Below are positions 1 through 9,263 of a stretch of DNA of 64,000 nucleotides, one piece after another. Position 1 is the first letter of the stretch; each line of letters opens with the position of its first letter. The DNA is from an uncultured Hungatella sp. (GTDB lineage Bacteria > Bacillota > Clostridia > Lachnospirales > Lachnospiraceae). A program made the translations under genes and the position numbers. The stretch is from assembly GCA_947089145.1 (NCBI GenBank), contig CAMUJH010000018.1:1-64000 (forward strand). The letters are read 5' to 3'. The notes beneath the pieces are model-generated. The model was not told where the DNA came from. It saw nothing but the letters and a program-made list of their open reading frames with translations, and ran no database searches.

Positions 1-77
1 TTGAGGACGCCATTACCTTTAAAATCGCCCTTATGGTGGTTAAGTATATGAAGTACATGGAAAATTCGGATTTTTAG
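1..77 (+). CDS. C-terminal end of an unidentified protein (partial)
   Basis: Only the last 24 codons are present, in the frame starting at base 3 and ending at TAG 75-77. The visible tail is helical (ITFKIALMVVKYMKYMENSDF-like). This resembles the last helix of PucR/CdaR-type regulators, but the match is too short to name the gene. It lies 31 bp upstream of ftsE with no visible promoter between, so it may share that transcript. Confidence 0.5.
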   Translation, partial: EDAITFKIALMVVKYMKYMENSDF

Positions 78-108
78 AGAAGCAGAAATAAGAAGGACTA
101 AAGAGCAC

Positions 109-792
109 ATGATTGAGATTACAAATGTATGCAAGACGTATGATACTGGCAACAAGGCTCTCAGGAACATCACGATTTCGATTGAGGACGGAGAGTTCGT
201 ATTCATTATAGGGAGAAGCGGGTCAGGAAAATCGACGCTGCTGAAGATGCTTCTGAAGGAGGTGGAACCTACTTCCGGAAAGATTGTGGTAAATGACATG
301 AACCTGGGGAAAATGCCCAGGCGGTATGTGCCGAAATACCGCAGAAAGCTGGGAGTGGTGTTCCAGGACTTCCGCCTGCTAAAGGACAGGAATGTGTATG
401 AGAATGTTGCCTTCGCTCAAAGAGTCATCGGAGCGTCTACCAGAAAGATGAAGGAACGTGTTCCCAATATGCTCCAGCTGGTGGGGCTGTCAGCCAAGTA
501 CAAGTATTATCCTCAGCAGCTGTCCGGAGGAGAACAGCAGAGAGTTGCCATTGCCCGGGCGCTGATCAACCGTCCGGAGGTGCTTTTGGCGGATGAGCCT
601 ACAGGAAACCTGGATCACCATAATGCCATTGAAATCATGAAACTGCTGGATCTGATCAACCAAAAGGGCACCACAGTGATTGTGGTAACCCACAGTAATG
701 AGATTGTGAATATGATGCAGAAAAGGGTTATAACCATGGACAGAGGATGCATCATAAGTGATGAGGAAGGCGGATTCATTCATGAGGATTAG
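109..792 (+). CDS. ftsE: Cell-division ABC transporter ATPase FtsE
   Basis: A 227-residue ABC ATPase. It has Walker A (GRSGSGKST, about 35-43), the signature [15 protein letters not shown] near 138, Walker B LLADEPTG near 159-166 and the switch histidine in VVTHS. FtsE binds the membrane subunit FtsX. Together they control peptidoglycan hydrolases at the septum or side wall rather than moving a solute. Length and the adjoining ftsX-like gene, which overlaps its end by 11 bp, support FtsE over LolD/MacB ATPases. Confidence 0.93.
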   Translation: MIEITNVCKTYDTGNKALRNITISIEDGEFVFIIGRSGSGKSTLLKMLLKEVEPTSGKIVVNDMNLGKMPRRYVPKYRRKLGVVFQDFRLLKDRNVYENVAFAQRVIGASTRKMKERVPNMLQLVGLSAKYKYYPQQLSGGEQQRVAIARALINRPEVLLADEPTGNLDHHNAIEIMKLLDLINQKGTTVIVVTHSNEIVNMMQKRVITMDRGCIISDEEGGFIHED

Positions 793-1690
793 TACATTTT
801 GGTATTGCATAAAAGAGGGAATAAAAAATATATGCAGGAATGTCTGGTTTTCCCTTGCATCGGTGGCGACGATTTCTGCGTGTATTTTTTTATTTTGTTT
901 GTTCTTCAGCATTGTGGCAAATATTCAGCATGTGGTGGACAATGTGGAAGGAACCATTGGCATTACCGTATTTTTTGACGAGTCATTGACGGAAAATGAG
1001 ATTAAGCAGATAGGTGCGGAGATAAGTCAGAAGGAGGAGGTCAGCGAGGTACAGTTTACGTCGGCTGCGGAAGCGTGGGAGAGCATGAAAAATGATTACT
1101 TTTCAGGCCATGAGGAGCTGGCTGAGGGGTTTGCTGACGATAATCCCCTGGCAGGTTCAGCATCCTATCAGGTATTTCTCCATGATATCACCACGCAGGA
1201 TCAGGTGGTGGCCTACCTGCAGCAGCTTAAAGGAGTCAGGGAAGTTAATTATTCCAACAGTGCGGCAGCGGGACTCAGCAGTTTTAATGCGGTTATCGGA
1301 ATCTTGTCCCTGGTGATCATCGGCGTGCTTTTGGCGGTTTCCGTATTCCTTATCAGCAATACCATTAATGTGGCAGCGTCTTTTAGGAAAAGGGAGAATG
1401 AGATCATGCGGTATATCGGGGCTACTGATTATATGATCAGGGCGCCGTTTGTGGTGGAAGGCATTATTATGGGCCTTATGGGCGCAGGGATTCCTTTAGT
1501 GGGAATGTACTTTCTGTACATGCGTTCAGTGGGATATCTGACTACCAAGTTTCAGATCCTTTCCAGGATTTTTCAGTTCCTGCCTCTTGGGGATATTTTT
1601 CCTTATATGGCTGTTGTGGCAGTGCTTTTGGGACTGGGGATCGGATTTTTTGCAAGCTTCTTTACCATAAGAAAGCACTTAAAGGTGTAA
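782..1690 (+). CDS. ftsX: Cell-division ABC transporter permease FtsX
   Basis: A 302-residue membrane subunit. It has an N-terminal cytoplasmic segment, one membrane helix (about 25-45), a large extracellular loop of about 130 residues and three C-terminal helices, which is the FtsX layout. The ATG at 782 is preferred over 758 because AGGAAGGCGG lies about 9 bp upstream and the result is an 11-bp overlap with ftsE, typical of translational coupling. FtsX passes the FtsE ATPase signal to extracellular murein hydrolases. No hydrolase or EnvC-like partner gene is adjacent; a PDZ protease follows after 180 bp. Confidence 0.92.
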   Translation: MRISTFWYCIKEGIKNICRNVWFSLASVATISACIFLFCLFFSIVANIQHVVDNVEGTIGITVFFDESLTENEIKQIGAEISQKEEVSEVQFTSAAEAWESMKNDYFSGHEELAEGFADDNPLAGSASYQVFLHDITTQDQVVAYLQQLKGVREVNYSNSAAAGLSSFNAVIGILSLVIIGVLLAVSVFLISNTINVAASFRKRENEIMRYIGATDYMIRAPFVVEGIIMGLMGAGIPLVGMYFLYMRSVGYLTTKFQILSRIFQFLPLGDIFPYMAVVAVLLGLGIGFFASFFTIRKHLKV

Positions 1691-1870
1691 AGAAATGAAC
1701 CGTTTAAGTATAATGCGGCTTTTAATGGGAATACTGAACTTATATGATCTGTGGTGTTTATTTCCATATACGGCTGCCAGGCTGATGGTATTAGATATCC
1801 ACAAAAATTGTCGGGCTGCATAAAGTAAGAGGAAAGGCATGGGCAGTTCGACGAGAGGAGTGAGCTGGTT

Positions 1871-3196
1871 ATGGAGAGTAAAAATAAATTTTGGAAAGGA
1901 TTTCTGGTTGGGACACTGGTGATGGCGTTTTCAGGCCTGGTGATCGTGGGAGTGTCCGCAGGGATTTTTCTTATTGGAAAAGCAGTGATGGATGACCCAA
2001 GTCAGACTCAGCTTGTGGAGGAGCGGCTGCAGGTTCCCCAAGAAGGGGAACTGGATTTTGGGGGAATCAATACAAAGATGAGCTACATTCAGAAAATCAT
2101 TGACCAGCATTTTCTGTTTGAGGAAGATATGGATGCAGTGGAGGACGGCATTTACACCGGCCTTATGTATGGCCTGGCTGATCCCTATTCTGTCTATTAC
2201 AATAAGGAAGACTATGCGGCCCTGCAGGAGGACACTTCGGGGGAATACTGCGGGATCGGAGCCATGGTTTCCCAGAATCCGTCTACAGGCATCTTAAGCA
2301 TTTATAAAGTATTTGAAGGCGCTCCGGCTTTTGAGGCGGGGATGCTTCCAGGTGACATTCTTTATAAGGTATCAGGGGAAGAGGTGTCCGGCCAGGATAT
2401 TAGCATTATTGTAAACAATTATATCCGGGGGGAAGAGGGCAGCAGGGTAAAGATTACGGTTCTGCGGGGCGATTCCAATGAAGAGGTGGAATTGGACGTG
2501 GAGAGACGCCAGGTGGAAGTCCCCACCGTGGAGCATGAGATGCTGGACGATCATATAGGTTATATTCAGGTGACAGAGTTCGGAGAGGTTACCAGCCAGC
2601 AGTTTGCAGATGCGGCGGAGGATCTGGAAAGCCAGGGCATGGAGAAGCTGATTATTGATCTGAGGGACAATCCGGGAGGCGTCCTTGACGGCGTGGTGGA
2701 AATGCTTGCCTATGTGCTCCCTGAGGACAAGATGGACGGAATGCTTTTGTATACTGCGGATAAAGACGGCAAAGGCGACCGATACTTCTGCAAGGGAGGA
2801 AAACTCCGGTACGAAAGCGATTACGGATATACAAACAGCAGCTTCCCCAAAGAAGACGGCCATGAGATCCAGGTTCCCGTGGCGGTTTTGGTCAACGGCA
2901 ATTCTGCCAGCGCTTCAGAAGTCTTTACAGGAGCGATTCAGGATTATGAAGCGGGGGTAGTGGTAGGAACCCAGACATTTGGAAAGGGGATCGTGCAGAG
3001 CGTAATTCCTCTTGGCGACGGAACGGCCATTAAACTGACCACGGCGCATTACTATACGCCCAGCGGATTTGACCTTCATGGAGTGGGGCTTACTCCTGAT
3101 GTGGAGGTGGAACTTGACGAGGAGCTGAAAACCCAGGCAGTGGTGGAGAAAGAGGAGGATAATCAGCTTCAGGCAGCTATTGAGGCACTGAAATAG
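1871..3196 (+). CDS. S41 carboxy-terminal processing protease (CtpA/CtpB type)
   Basis: A 441-residue protein with one N-terminal membrane anchor (about 12-36), a PDZ domain (about 105-190) and a C-terminal S41 peptidase domain. NGNSASASE and TFGKGIVQ carry the serine-lysine-glutamine set. By spacing against B. subtilis CtpB, Ser347, Lys372 and Gln376 are the likely catalytic residues. The protease domain should lie outside the membrane, where family members trim wall enzymes or sporulation factors. The gene is in the common Clostridia neighbourhood after ftsEX. An acidic C-terminal tail (about 420-441) follows the domain. Confidence 0.92.
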   Translation: MESKNKFWKGFLVGTLVMAFSGLVIVGVSAGIFLIGKAVMDDPSQTQLVEERLQVPQEGELDFGGINTKMSYIQKIIDQHFLFEEDMDAVEDGIYTGLMYGLADPYSVYYNKEDYAALQEDTSGEYCGIGAMVSQNPSTGILSIYKVFEGAPAFEAGMLPGDILYKVSGEEVSGQDISIIVNNYIRGEEGSRVKITVLRGDSNEEVELDVERRQVEVPTVEHEMLDDHIGYIQVTEFGEVTSQQFADAAEDLESQGMEKLIIDLRDNPGGVLDGVVEMLAYVLPEDKMDGMLLYTADKDGKGDRYFCKGGKLRYESDYGYTNSSFPKEDGHEIQVPVAVLVNGNSASASEVFTGAIQDYEAGVVVGTQTFGKGIVQSVIPLGDGTAIKLTTAHYYTPSGFDLHGVGLTPDVEVELDEELKTQAVVEKEEDNQLQAAIEALK

Positions 3197-3282
3197 CAGG
3201 GAGGCAGAAAAAGGATTGAGTTTAGAAAAGACAGGTAACAGACGACAGCATGGAAAACAGAATAACGGACGGAGAAGTGGAC

Positions 3283-3897
3283 ATGAGATTAAATAATACA
3301 CCGGTTTTAGAGACAGAGCGGCTGATACTGAGAAAATTTACAGAAAATGATATAGAAGCATTGCTGGATATCTACAAAGATCCGGAGGTAAATACATTTC
3401 TGCCATGGTTTCCCATTAAGACCATGGAGGAAGCCAGGACCGTATTTGAGGAGAGATATGCCCGGGAATATAAAAAGATGCGGGGATACCGGTATGCGGT
3501 CTGCCTGAAAAGCGATAATGTGCCTGTAGGATACGTTCATGTGAGTATGGATGACAGCTATGATTTGGGATATGGGCTGAGGAAAGAATTTTGGAATAAA
3601 GGAATCATGACCGAGGCCGCCGCTGCTGTGGTGCAGCAGGTGAAGGAGGACGGATATTCTTATATTACGGCTACCCACGATGTGAACAATCCTCACAGCG
3701 GGGCTGTGATGAAACGGCTCGGGATGAATTATCAGTATACATATGAGGAACAGTGGCAGCCTAAGGGGATTCCGGTAACATTCCGCATGTATCAGCTTAA
3801 TTTTGACAATGAAAGCATCAGAAGGTATGACAAGTACTGGATCGTTTCCAAGGTCCATTATGTAGAAGATGACCTGGAATTGTTTGCAGATGTTTAG
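3283..3897 (+). CDS. GNAT N-acetyltransferase, RimJ/RimL type
   Basis: A 204-residue protein that opens with ETERLILRKFTENDIEAL, typical of RimJ/RimL-like GNAT enzymes. The acetyl-CoA-binding region is LGYGLRKEFWNKGIMTEAA (about 97-115). HDVNNPHSGAVMKRLGM is the usual end of the fold. The start at 3283 has GGAG 8 bp upstream; the in-frame ATG at 3250 lacks a comparable site. The substrate cannot be told from sequence; family members acetylate protein N-termini, antibiotics or small amines. Confidence 0.85.
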   Translation: MRLNNTPVLETERLILRKFTENDIEALLDIYKDPEVNTFLPWFPIKTMEEARTVFEERYAREYKKMRGYRYAVCLKSDNVPVGYVHVSMDDSYDLGYGLRKEFWNKGIMTEAAAAVVQQVKEDGYSYITATHDVNNPHSGAVMKRLGMNYQYTYEEQWQPKGIPVTFRMYQLNFDNESIRRYDKYWIVSKVHYVEDDLELFADV

Positions 3898-3960
3898 CGG
3901 ACAGCCGGCATCTTACAGTGACCGTGAAATGGAGAAGCGGCGGAAAGGACTGAGAGACGG

Positions 3961-5163
3961 ATGGAAATGGCTGCGGTGATTTTGAAAAAGGGGGCAGGAC
4001 GAAGCCTTAAGGCAGGCGGCGCCTGGATTTACGATAATGAGATCCAGAAGATCCAGGGAGACTATGAACAGGGCAGCATGGTCCGGGTTGAGGATTTTGA
4101 CGGATATGTTATGGGACAGGGATTTATTAATACCAGGTCTAAGATTGCGGTCCGTATGATGACCAGGAGAAAAGAAGTAACGGTTGACGGGGATTTTATT
4201 GAAATGCGTGTCCGCAATGCCTGGAATTATCGAAAGGATACTGTGGATACTTCCAGCTGCAGGGTGATTTTCGGGGAGGCGGATTTTCTGCCGGGAATCG
4301 TTATTGATAAGTTTTCTGATGTGCTGGTGGTGGAATCCCTGGCTCTTGGGATTGACAGGTGGAAACCGGTGATTCTGGACAGGCTGAAAAAGGTTCTGGA
4401 AGAGGACGGAATCAGGATTCGGGGTGTTTACGAGAGAAGCGACGCCAAAGTCCGGCTTCAGGAGGGAATGGAGCGGTTTAAGGGATTTGTTGGAGAACCT
4501 TTTGACACCAGGGTGGAGATTGAAGAGAACGGGGTCCGCTATGTGGTGGATGTGCAGGACGGGCAGAAGACGGGGTTTTTTTTGGATCAGAAATATAACA
4601 GGCAGGCAGTGGGGCGCCTCAGCAAGGGGAAAAAGGTGCTGGACTGCTTTACCCATACCGGTTCTTTTGCCTTAAATGCCGGAGCTAACGGGGCGGCGTC
4701 AGTCCTTGGCGTGGATGCATCCCGGCTGGGCATAGAACAGGCCAGGGAGAATGCAAGGCTTAACGGGATGGAAGACAGAGTGAAGTTTGTCTGCGGTGAT
4801 GTGTTTGAGATTTTGCCGGAGCTGGAGCAAAAGGGAGAGCGGTTTGACGTGGTGATTTTGGACCCGCCGGCTTTTACGAAATCCCGGAATTCGGTGAAGA
4901 ATGCGGTGAAGGGGTACCGGGAGATTAATCTGCGGGGAATGAAGCTTGTGAAAAGCGGAGGATATCTGGCGACATGCTCCTGCTCCCATTTTATGGAGCC
5001 TGAACTGTTTGCCAAGACCATCCGGGAGGCGGCAGCCGGGGTGCACAGACGTCTGAGACAGGTGGAGTACCGTACACAGGCATCGGATCACCCCATTTTG
5101 TGGGCAGCAGACGAATCATATTATCTGAAATTTTACATTTTTCAGGTTTGCGAGGACTTGTAA
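3961..5163 (+). CDS. Class I SAM-dependent rRNA methyltransferase, RlmI-like
   Basis: A 400-residue protein with an N-terminal PUA RNA-binding domain (about 1-80), an intermediate EEHD-like domain and a C-terminal Rossmann methyltransferase. VLDCFTHTGSFALNA is the SAM-binding motif I and LDPPAFTKS is motif IV. This is the RlmI/YwbD architecture, which methylates C5 of a 23S rRNA cytosine in E. coli. The exact target here is inferred. The TetR gene follows 13 bp downstream. Confidence 0.88.
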   Translation: MEMAAVILKKGAGRSLKAGGAWIYDNEIQKIQGDYEQGSMVRVEDFDGYVMGQGFINTRSKIAVRMMTRRKEVTVDGDFIEMRVRNAWNYRKDTVDTSSCRVIFGEADFLPGIVIDKFSDVLVVESLALGIDRWKPVILDRLKKVLEEDGIRIRGVYERSDAKVRLQEGMERFKGFVGEPFDTRVEIEENGVRYVVDVQDGQKTGFFLDQKYNRQAVGRLSKGKKVLDCFTHTGSFALNAGANGAASVLGVDASRLGIEQARENARLNGMEDRVKFVCGDVFEILPELEQKGERFDVVILDPPAFTKSRNSVKNAVKGYREINLRGMKLVKSGGYLATCSCSHFMEPELFAKTIREAAAGVHRRLRQVEYRTQASDHPILWAADESYYLKFYIFQVCEDL

Positions 5164-5176
5164 GGGCAGGACGGAT

Positions 5177-5734
5177 ATGGAAAAGCAGGAGAAAACCAGG
5201 TACAAATTGGCACAATCTGTTAAGGCGTGCATGAAGACCACTTCCGTGGACAAGATAACGGTAAAGGATATTGTGGAAGGGGCAGGAGTGGCAAGGCAGA
5301 CCTTTTACCGCTGCTTTCTGGACAAGTATGATTTGATTAACTGGTATTTTGACAGGCTGGTGCTTGCATGTTTTAAGGAGATTGGAGTCAGCCATACAGT
5401 GGAAGAGAGCCTGACTCAAAAGCTTCGGTTTATCCGTGACGAGAGAGCGTTTTTTATGGGGGCTTTCCGATCCGAGGATCACAATTCTGTGAAAGAACAT
5501 GATTTTCGGCTGATTCTCGGATTCTATCAGGACTTGATCGTGAAAAAGACAGGGAAAGCGCCAAACGAGGACATTGGGTTTCTTCTGGAAATGTACTGTC
5601 AGGGCTCCGTCTATATGACGGCTAAGTGGATATTAGGCGGGATGGAGGAGGAACCGGAGCAGATGGCCAGGAAGCTGGTGGAAGCCATGCCGGCAAAACT
5701 GGGGCAGATGTTTCAGGAGCTGGGGTTGATGTAG
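5177..5734 (+). CDS. TetR/AcrR family regulator
   Basis: A 185-residue protein with an N-terminal TetR helix-turn-helix (about 10-55, including TVKDIVEGAGVARQTFYRCFLDKYDLI). The helical C-terminal domain resembles the DhaS-like TetR_C group. It starts 13 bp after the methyltransferase and ends at a strong terminator. The next gene is a FucO-type dehydrogenase, which could be a target, but the spacing gives no proof. The ligand is unknown. Confidence 0.85.
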   Translation: MEKQEKTRYKLAQSVKACMKTTSVDKITVKDIVEGAGVARQTFYRCFLDKYDLINWYFDRLVLACFKEIGVSHTVEESLTQKLRFIRDERAFFMGAFRSEDHNSVKEHDFRLILGFYQDLIVKKTGKAPNEDIGFLLEMYCQGSVYMTAKWILGGMEEEPEQMARKLVEAMPAKLGQMFQELGLM

Positions 5735-5755
5735 AAAAGTACATAAAAGGTTTGG

Positions 5756-5794
5756 GAAAGTGACAGATAAGCGGGTTTGTCACTTTCTTTTTTT
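5756..5794 (+). terminator. Rho-independent terminator after the TetR gene
   Basis: A perfect 10-bp inverted repeat, GAAAGTGACA (5756-5765) and TGTCACTTTC (5778-5787), is followed by seven T residues at 5788-5794. Confidence 0.9.
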
Positions 5795-5891
5795 ACCTCG
5801 AACAGTTAAAATAGTATCATAACATTTGGACGTTTTCAACGTAAACCCGCATGAGTCCTGCAGCGGACCCATTGGGCATACCAAGATTCAT

Positions 5892-5908
5892 GCCGCCTAT
5901 TGGGCGGC
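5892..5908 (+). other. GC-rich hairpin in the fucO leader
   Basis: GCCGCC (5892-5897) and GGCGGC (5903-5908) form a 6-bp stem 13 nt before the AAGGAG ribosome site. It could affect translation of the dehydrogenase. There is no T-run, so it is not a terminator. Confidence 0.4.
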
Positions 5909-5937
5909 GGACTTTTAAAGTAAGGAGAGACATGGTT

Positions 5938-7086
5938 ATGGCAAACAGGATCGTTTTAAATGAGACATCTTATCACGGCGCAGGGGCAATTAAGGAGATT
6001 CCCGCCGAGGTAAAGACAAGAGGGTTTGGGAAGGCATTTGTCTGCTCAGACCCGGATCTGATTAAGTTCGGCGTTACAAAGAAAGTGACGGACGTGCTGG
6101 ATGGCGCAGGGATGGCATATGAGGTTTATTCAGACATTAAACCCAATCCCACGATTGAGAACGTGCAGTCCGGCGTGGCGGCGTTTAAGGCTTCCGGTGC
6201 GGATTACATCATTGCCATTGGCGGCGGTTCTTCTATGGATACGGCAAAAGCAGTGGGGATCATTATTACCAACCCGGAATTTGAGGATGTGAGAAGCCTG
6301 GAAGGCGTAGCGCCTACAAAGAAGCCCTGCGTGCCCATCATCGCAGTTCCCACCACGGCAGGTACGGCAGCAGAGGTTACTATTAATTACGTCATTACGG
6401 ACACGGAGAAAAAGAGGAAGTTTGTATGCGTGGATACTCATGACATTCCGGTGATTGCTGTTATTGACCCGGACATGATGTCTTCTATGCCTAAAGGGCT
6501 TACGGCGGCTACAGGAATGGATGCCCTGACCCATGCCATTGAGGGATATATTACCAAGGGGGCCTGGGAAATGACAGATATGTTCCACTTAAAGGCCATT
6601 GAGATTATTTCCGGTTCCTTAAGAGGCGCTGTGGCCAATACCCCGGAGGGAAGAGAAGGCATGGCCCTGGGTCAGTATGTGGCAGGCATGGGATTTTCCA
6701 ATGTAGGTCTGGGAATCGTTCACTCCATGGCTCATTCTCTCGGAGCAGTGTATGATACTCCCCACGGCGTGGCCAATGCCATTTTGCTGCCTACGGTTAT
6801 GGAGTACAATGCGCCATGCACCGGCGACAAGTACAAATATATTGCCAAAGCCATGGGCGTGGAGAATACGGATGCCATGAGCCAGGATGAATACCGCAGG
6901 GCGGCTGTAGACGCAGTGAGGAAGCTGTCCCAGGACGTTGGAATTCCGGCGGATCTGAAGGAGATTGTGAAAGAAGAGGATATTCAGTTCCTGGCCGAGT
7001 CTGCATTTGCAGATGCATGCCGTCCAGGCAACCCCAGAGATACTTCGGTGGAGGAAATTATCGCTCTGTATAAGTCCCTGATGTAA
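5938..7086 (+). CDS. fucO: Iron-dependent alcohol dehydrogenase, lactaldehyde reductase (FucO-like)
   Basis: A 382-residue group III alcohol dehydrogenase that aligns closely with E. coli FucO from MANRIVLNET to the C-terminus. It shares GGGSSMDTAKA for NAD binding, PTTAGTAAEVTINYVITD, and the metal-binding histidines in GMDALTHAIEGY and HSMAHSLGAVYDTPHGVANA. FucO reduces L-lactaldehyde to 1,2-propanediol and often accepts other short aldehydes. No fucose or rhamnose genes are nearby. I chose ATG 5938 because MANR is the conserved N-terminus; ATG 5932 is a close alternative, and both sit after AAGGAG at 5922-5927. Confidence 0.92.
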   Translation: MANRIVLNETSYHGAGAIKEIPAEVKTRGFGKAFVCSDPDLIKFGVTKKVTDVLDGAGMAYEVYSDIKPNPTIENVQSGVAAFKASGADYIIAIGGGSSMDTAKAVGIIITNPEFEDVRSLEGVAPTKKPCVPIIAVPTTAGTAAEVTINYVITDTEKKRKFVCVDTHDIPVIAVIDPDMMSSMPKGLTAATGMDALTHAIEGYITKGAWEMTDMFHLKAIEIISGSLRGAVANTPEGREGMALGQYVAGMGFSNVGLGIVHSMAHSLGAVYDTPHGVANAILLPTVMEYNAPCTGDKYKYIAKAMGVENTDAMSQDEYRRAAVDAVRKLSQDVGIPADLKEIVKEEDIQFLAESAFADACRPGNPRDTSVEEIIALYKSLM

Positions 7087-7108
7087 AACAAAGACATAAT
7101 GTGACATG

Positions 7109-7154
7109 AAAAAGCAGAAGCTGTCTGAATTCTATTGGACAGCTTCTGCTTTTT
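7109..7154 (+). terminator. Rho-independent terminator after fucO
   Basis: A 15-bp perfect inverted repeat (7111-7125 with 7138-7152; AAAGCAGAAGCTGTC and its complement) ends in a short T-run. Confidence 0.88.
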
Positions 7155-7291
7155 AGCTGGAAAATGAAGATGCTGTAAAGGAGCTGTTCAGAAAACGTTA
7201 AGCAAAAAGTAAAAAAATACAGGGATAAATATGGTAAACTAAAAAAGACGCACAGAAATACAGGCATAGAGAAAATACAGAGGAGATCTTA

Positions 7292-9040
7292 ATGAAAAAC
7301 AGAACATATTTGGTAAAACGCTGCCAGAGCGTGGCAATGGCGGGGATGATCGCGGTGATGACGGGAGCTGCGGCAGAACCGGCCTGGGCCGTGGGGCCAG
7401 GCGGGGGGAGCGGCTCCTCACAAAGCGCCAGTGAGCCGGGGCCCGGGAACCCGGGGACAGGAGACGCGTCTTCTGATTCTTCATCCCAGGCGAACCCCAA
7501 TGCGTGGAAACGATCAGGAAGCGTGTATCTGATGCCTGACGGTTCTTCCATTGCCAATGTCATACGCAGGGGTATCGACGTGTCCAGATGGCAGGGAGAG
7601 GTAAACTGGAGCCAGGTAGCTGCTGATGATGTAGCCTTTGTAATGCTGGGAACCAGGTCAAAGGGAGAGGTTGACCCATATTTCCACAAAAATATTCAGG
7701 GAGCTGCAAATGCCGGAGTGCAGGTGGGAGCCTATATCTATTCTCTGGCAACCACTCCGGAGATGGCAGTGGAGGAAGCGGATTTTGTATTGAACCTGAT
7801 TAAGGATTATCCGGTGTCATATCCGGTGGCATTTGACATGGAAGACGATGTCCAGAAGAATATGCCAAAGGAGCAGCTGGCTCAGATTGCCAATGCATTC
7901 TGCGAGAGAATTTCTCAGGCCGGCTACTATCCCATCATTTATGCCAACGAATATTGGCTGAACAATGTTTTGGATATGTCCCTGATGAATTACCCGGTAT
8001 GGGTAGCCAGGTATTCGGTGAAGCCTTCCTATGGCTCTCCTGTTATGTGGCAGGCTACCAGCACAGGCTCTGTAAACGGAATCAGCGGCAATGTGGATAT
8101 TGATTTCCAGTTCCGGGACTTTTCAGACGTGATTCCGGCTAATACCTGGAGAACCATCGGGGATAAGACATACTATTATGCCGATTATGTTCTGAAGAAG
8201 AACAGCTGGATCAATGACGGCGACGGCTGGTACTATATGGATGGGGATGGTCTGGCTTTAAAGAACTGGCAGCTGCTGGACGGCGAGAGATATTATTTAG
8301 ATGAGACTTCTGGAAAGATGCAGTACGGCTGGAAGACAGATAACGGAACCTGGTACTATCTGGGCAGCAGCGGGGCCGCAGCAAAGGGATGGATCAGTGA
8401 CAGCGGCGCATGGTATTTCGGTGACAGGACAGACGGAGCCATGAAGACGGGCTGGCTGGAAGACGGAGGCAGGACATATTTCCTTAAAGATTCCGGAAAG
8501 ATGGCTACCGGCTGGCTGCGGGCAGATGAAAAGTGGTACTATTTGGACGGAAGCGGCGTATTGTCAAAAGGCTGGGTAAACGATAATGAAAAATGGTATT
8601 ACTGCGACCAAAACGGCGTGATGCAGACAGGATGGCTTGGCGATAACGGCCAGAGATATTATCTTGGGACAGACGGAGTCCGGACCGCCGGCTGGGCCGA
8701 TGTGGACGGAGCCAGATACTATTTCGACGGGGAAGGCCGAATGACCACCGGGTGGCAGCTGGTTGACAATGCCTGGTATTACTTAAACGGGGACGGCACC
8801 ATGGCTACCGGGCTGACGGATGTAAACGGTGTGAAATATTACCTGAACCCGGAGGATGGACGCATGGCAGCGAATACGGAACTTACCATTGGTGACGTAA
8901 CCTATCGGGCTGACGAAAGCGGCGTGCTCAGCGCAGTGATTCCTGAGGAAACCCAGACAGAGGGAAATCCGGCAGAGGGAACCCAGACAGAAGGAAATCC
9001 GGAAGGCGGGGAAAGCTCTCCGGGGCCAGGGGGAGTGTAA
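7292..9040 (+). CDS. Secreted GH25 lysozyme with choline-binding-type wall repeats
   Basis: A 582-residue secreted protein. A signal peptide (about 1-33, cleaved near AWA) is followed by a Ser/Gly/Pro linker and a GH25 muramidase domain from about 92 to 285. RGIDVSRWQG places Asp96, and AFDMED places Asp182/Glu184, at the catalytic positions. Residues about 290-555 hold ten or more CW_binding_1 repeats of the GW...WYYL...G type, which anchor such enzymes to teichoic-acid choline or related wall polymers. The tail has two QTEGNP repeats. The enzyme should cleave MurNAc-GlcNAc bonds in peptidoglycan. The SD is AGGAG about 8 bp before the ATG. A possible extended -10 (TGGTAAACT) lies at 7232-7240. 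Confidence 0.92.
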   Translation: MKNRTYLVKRCQSVAMAGMIAVMTGAAAEPAWAVGPGGGSGSSQSASEPGPGNPGTGDASSDSSSQANPNAWKRSGSVYLMPDGSSIANVIRRGIDVSRWQGEVNWSQVAADDVAFVMLGTRSKGEVDPYFHKNIQGAANAGVQVGAYIYSLATTPEMAVEEADFVLNLIKDYPVSYPVAFDMEDDVQKNMPKEQLAQIANAFCERISQAGYYPIIYANEYWLNNVLDMSLMNYPVWVARYSVKPSYGSPVMWQATSTGSVNGISGNVDIDFQFRDFSDVIPANTWRTIGDKTYYYADYVLKKNSWINDGDGWYYMDGDGLALKNWQLLDGERYYLDETSGKMQYGWKTDNGTWYYLGSSGAAAKGWISDSGAWYFGDRTDGAMKTGWLEDGGRTYFLKDSGKMATGWLRADEKWYYLDGSGVLSKGWVNDNEKWYYCDQNGVMQTGWLGDNGQRYYLGTDGVRTAGWADVDGARYYFDGEGRMTTGWQLVDNAWYYLNGDGTMATGLTDVNGVKYYLNPEDGRMAANTELTIGDVTYRADESGVLSAVIPEETQTEGNPAEGTQTEGNPEGGESSPGPGGV

Positions 9041-9118
9041 AAGACTGCTGTAAAAATCTTCCCGTATAGAGAGTATGGCGGCTTTTACCAGCCGGTAAAT
9101 TAAAATTGTTCAGATCAT

Positions 9119-9154
9119 GAAAAAGGCGGAAGAAAAGAGGCTTCCGTCTTTTTT
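9119..9154 (+). terminator. Rho-independent terminator after the GH25 gene
   Basis: AAAGGCGGAAG (9122-9132) pairs with CTTCCGTCTTT (9141-9151), with one G-T pair, followed by a T-run to 9154. Confidence 0.85.
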
Positions 9155-9229
9155 CGGTCTGGGGCCTGTTTTAATAAGACTGCGGCATGCAGCAAAAGAG
9201 ATTAATCCGGCATCCGCCTTTTGGCGGTC

Positions 9230-9258
9230 TTGCGTATTCAGCAAGGGGATGCTATACT
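9230..9258 (+). promoter_or_regulatory. SigA-type promoter of the Sir2-like gene
   Basis: TTGCGT (9230-9235), a 17-bp spacer and TATACT (9253-9258). A small hairpin CCGCC/GGCGG (9214-9227) lies just upstream. The predicted start is near 9264. Confidence 0.7.
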
Positions 9259-9263
9259 CTACT

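Noticed and set aside
1695-1823. A 42-codon reading frame between ftsX and ctpA
   Set aside because: Weak ribosome site and no recognisable composition or family; treated as intergenic.
3913-4656. Long minus-strand reading frame opposite the RlmI-like gene
   Set aside because: Antisense shadow of a clear methyltransferase gene, without its own ribosome site.
8160-8900. Tandem DNA repeats as a CRISPR or satellite array
   Set aside because: They encode imperfect choline-binding-type protein repeats; no constant direct repeat with spacers. No CRISPR array was seen anywhere in the window.
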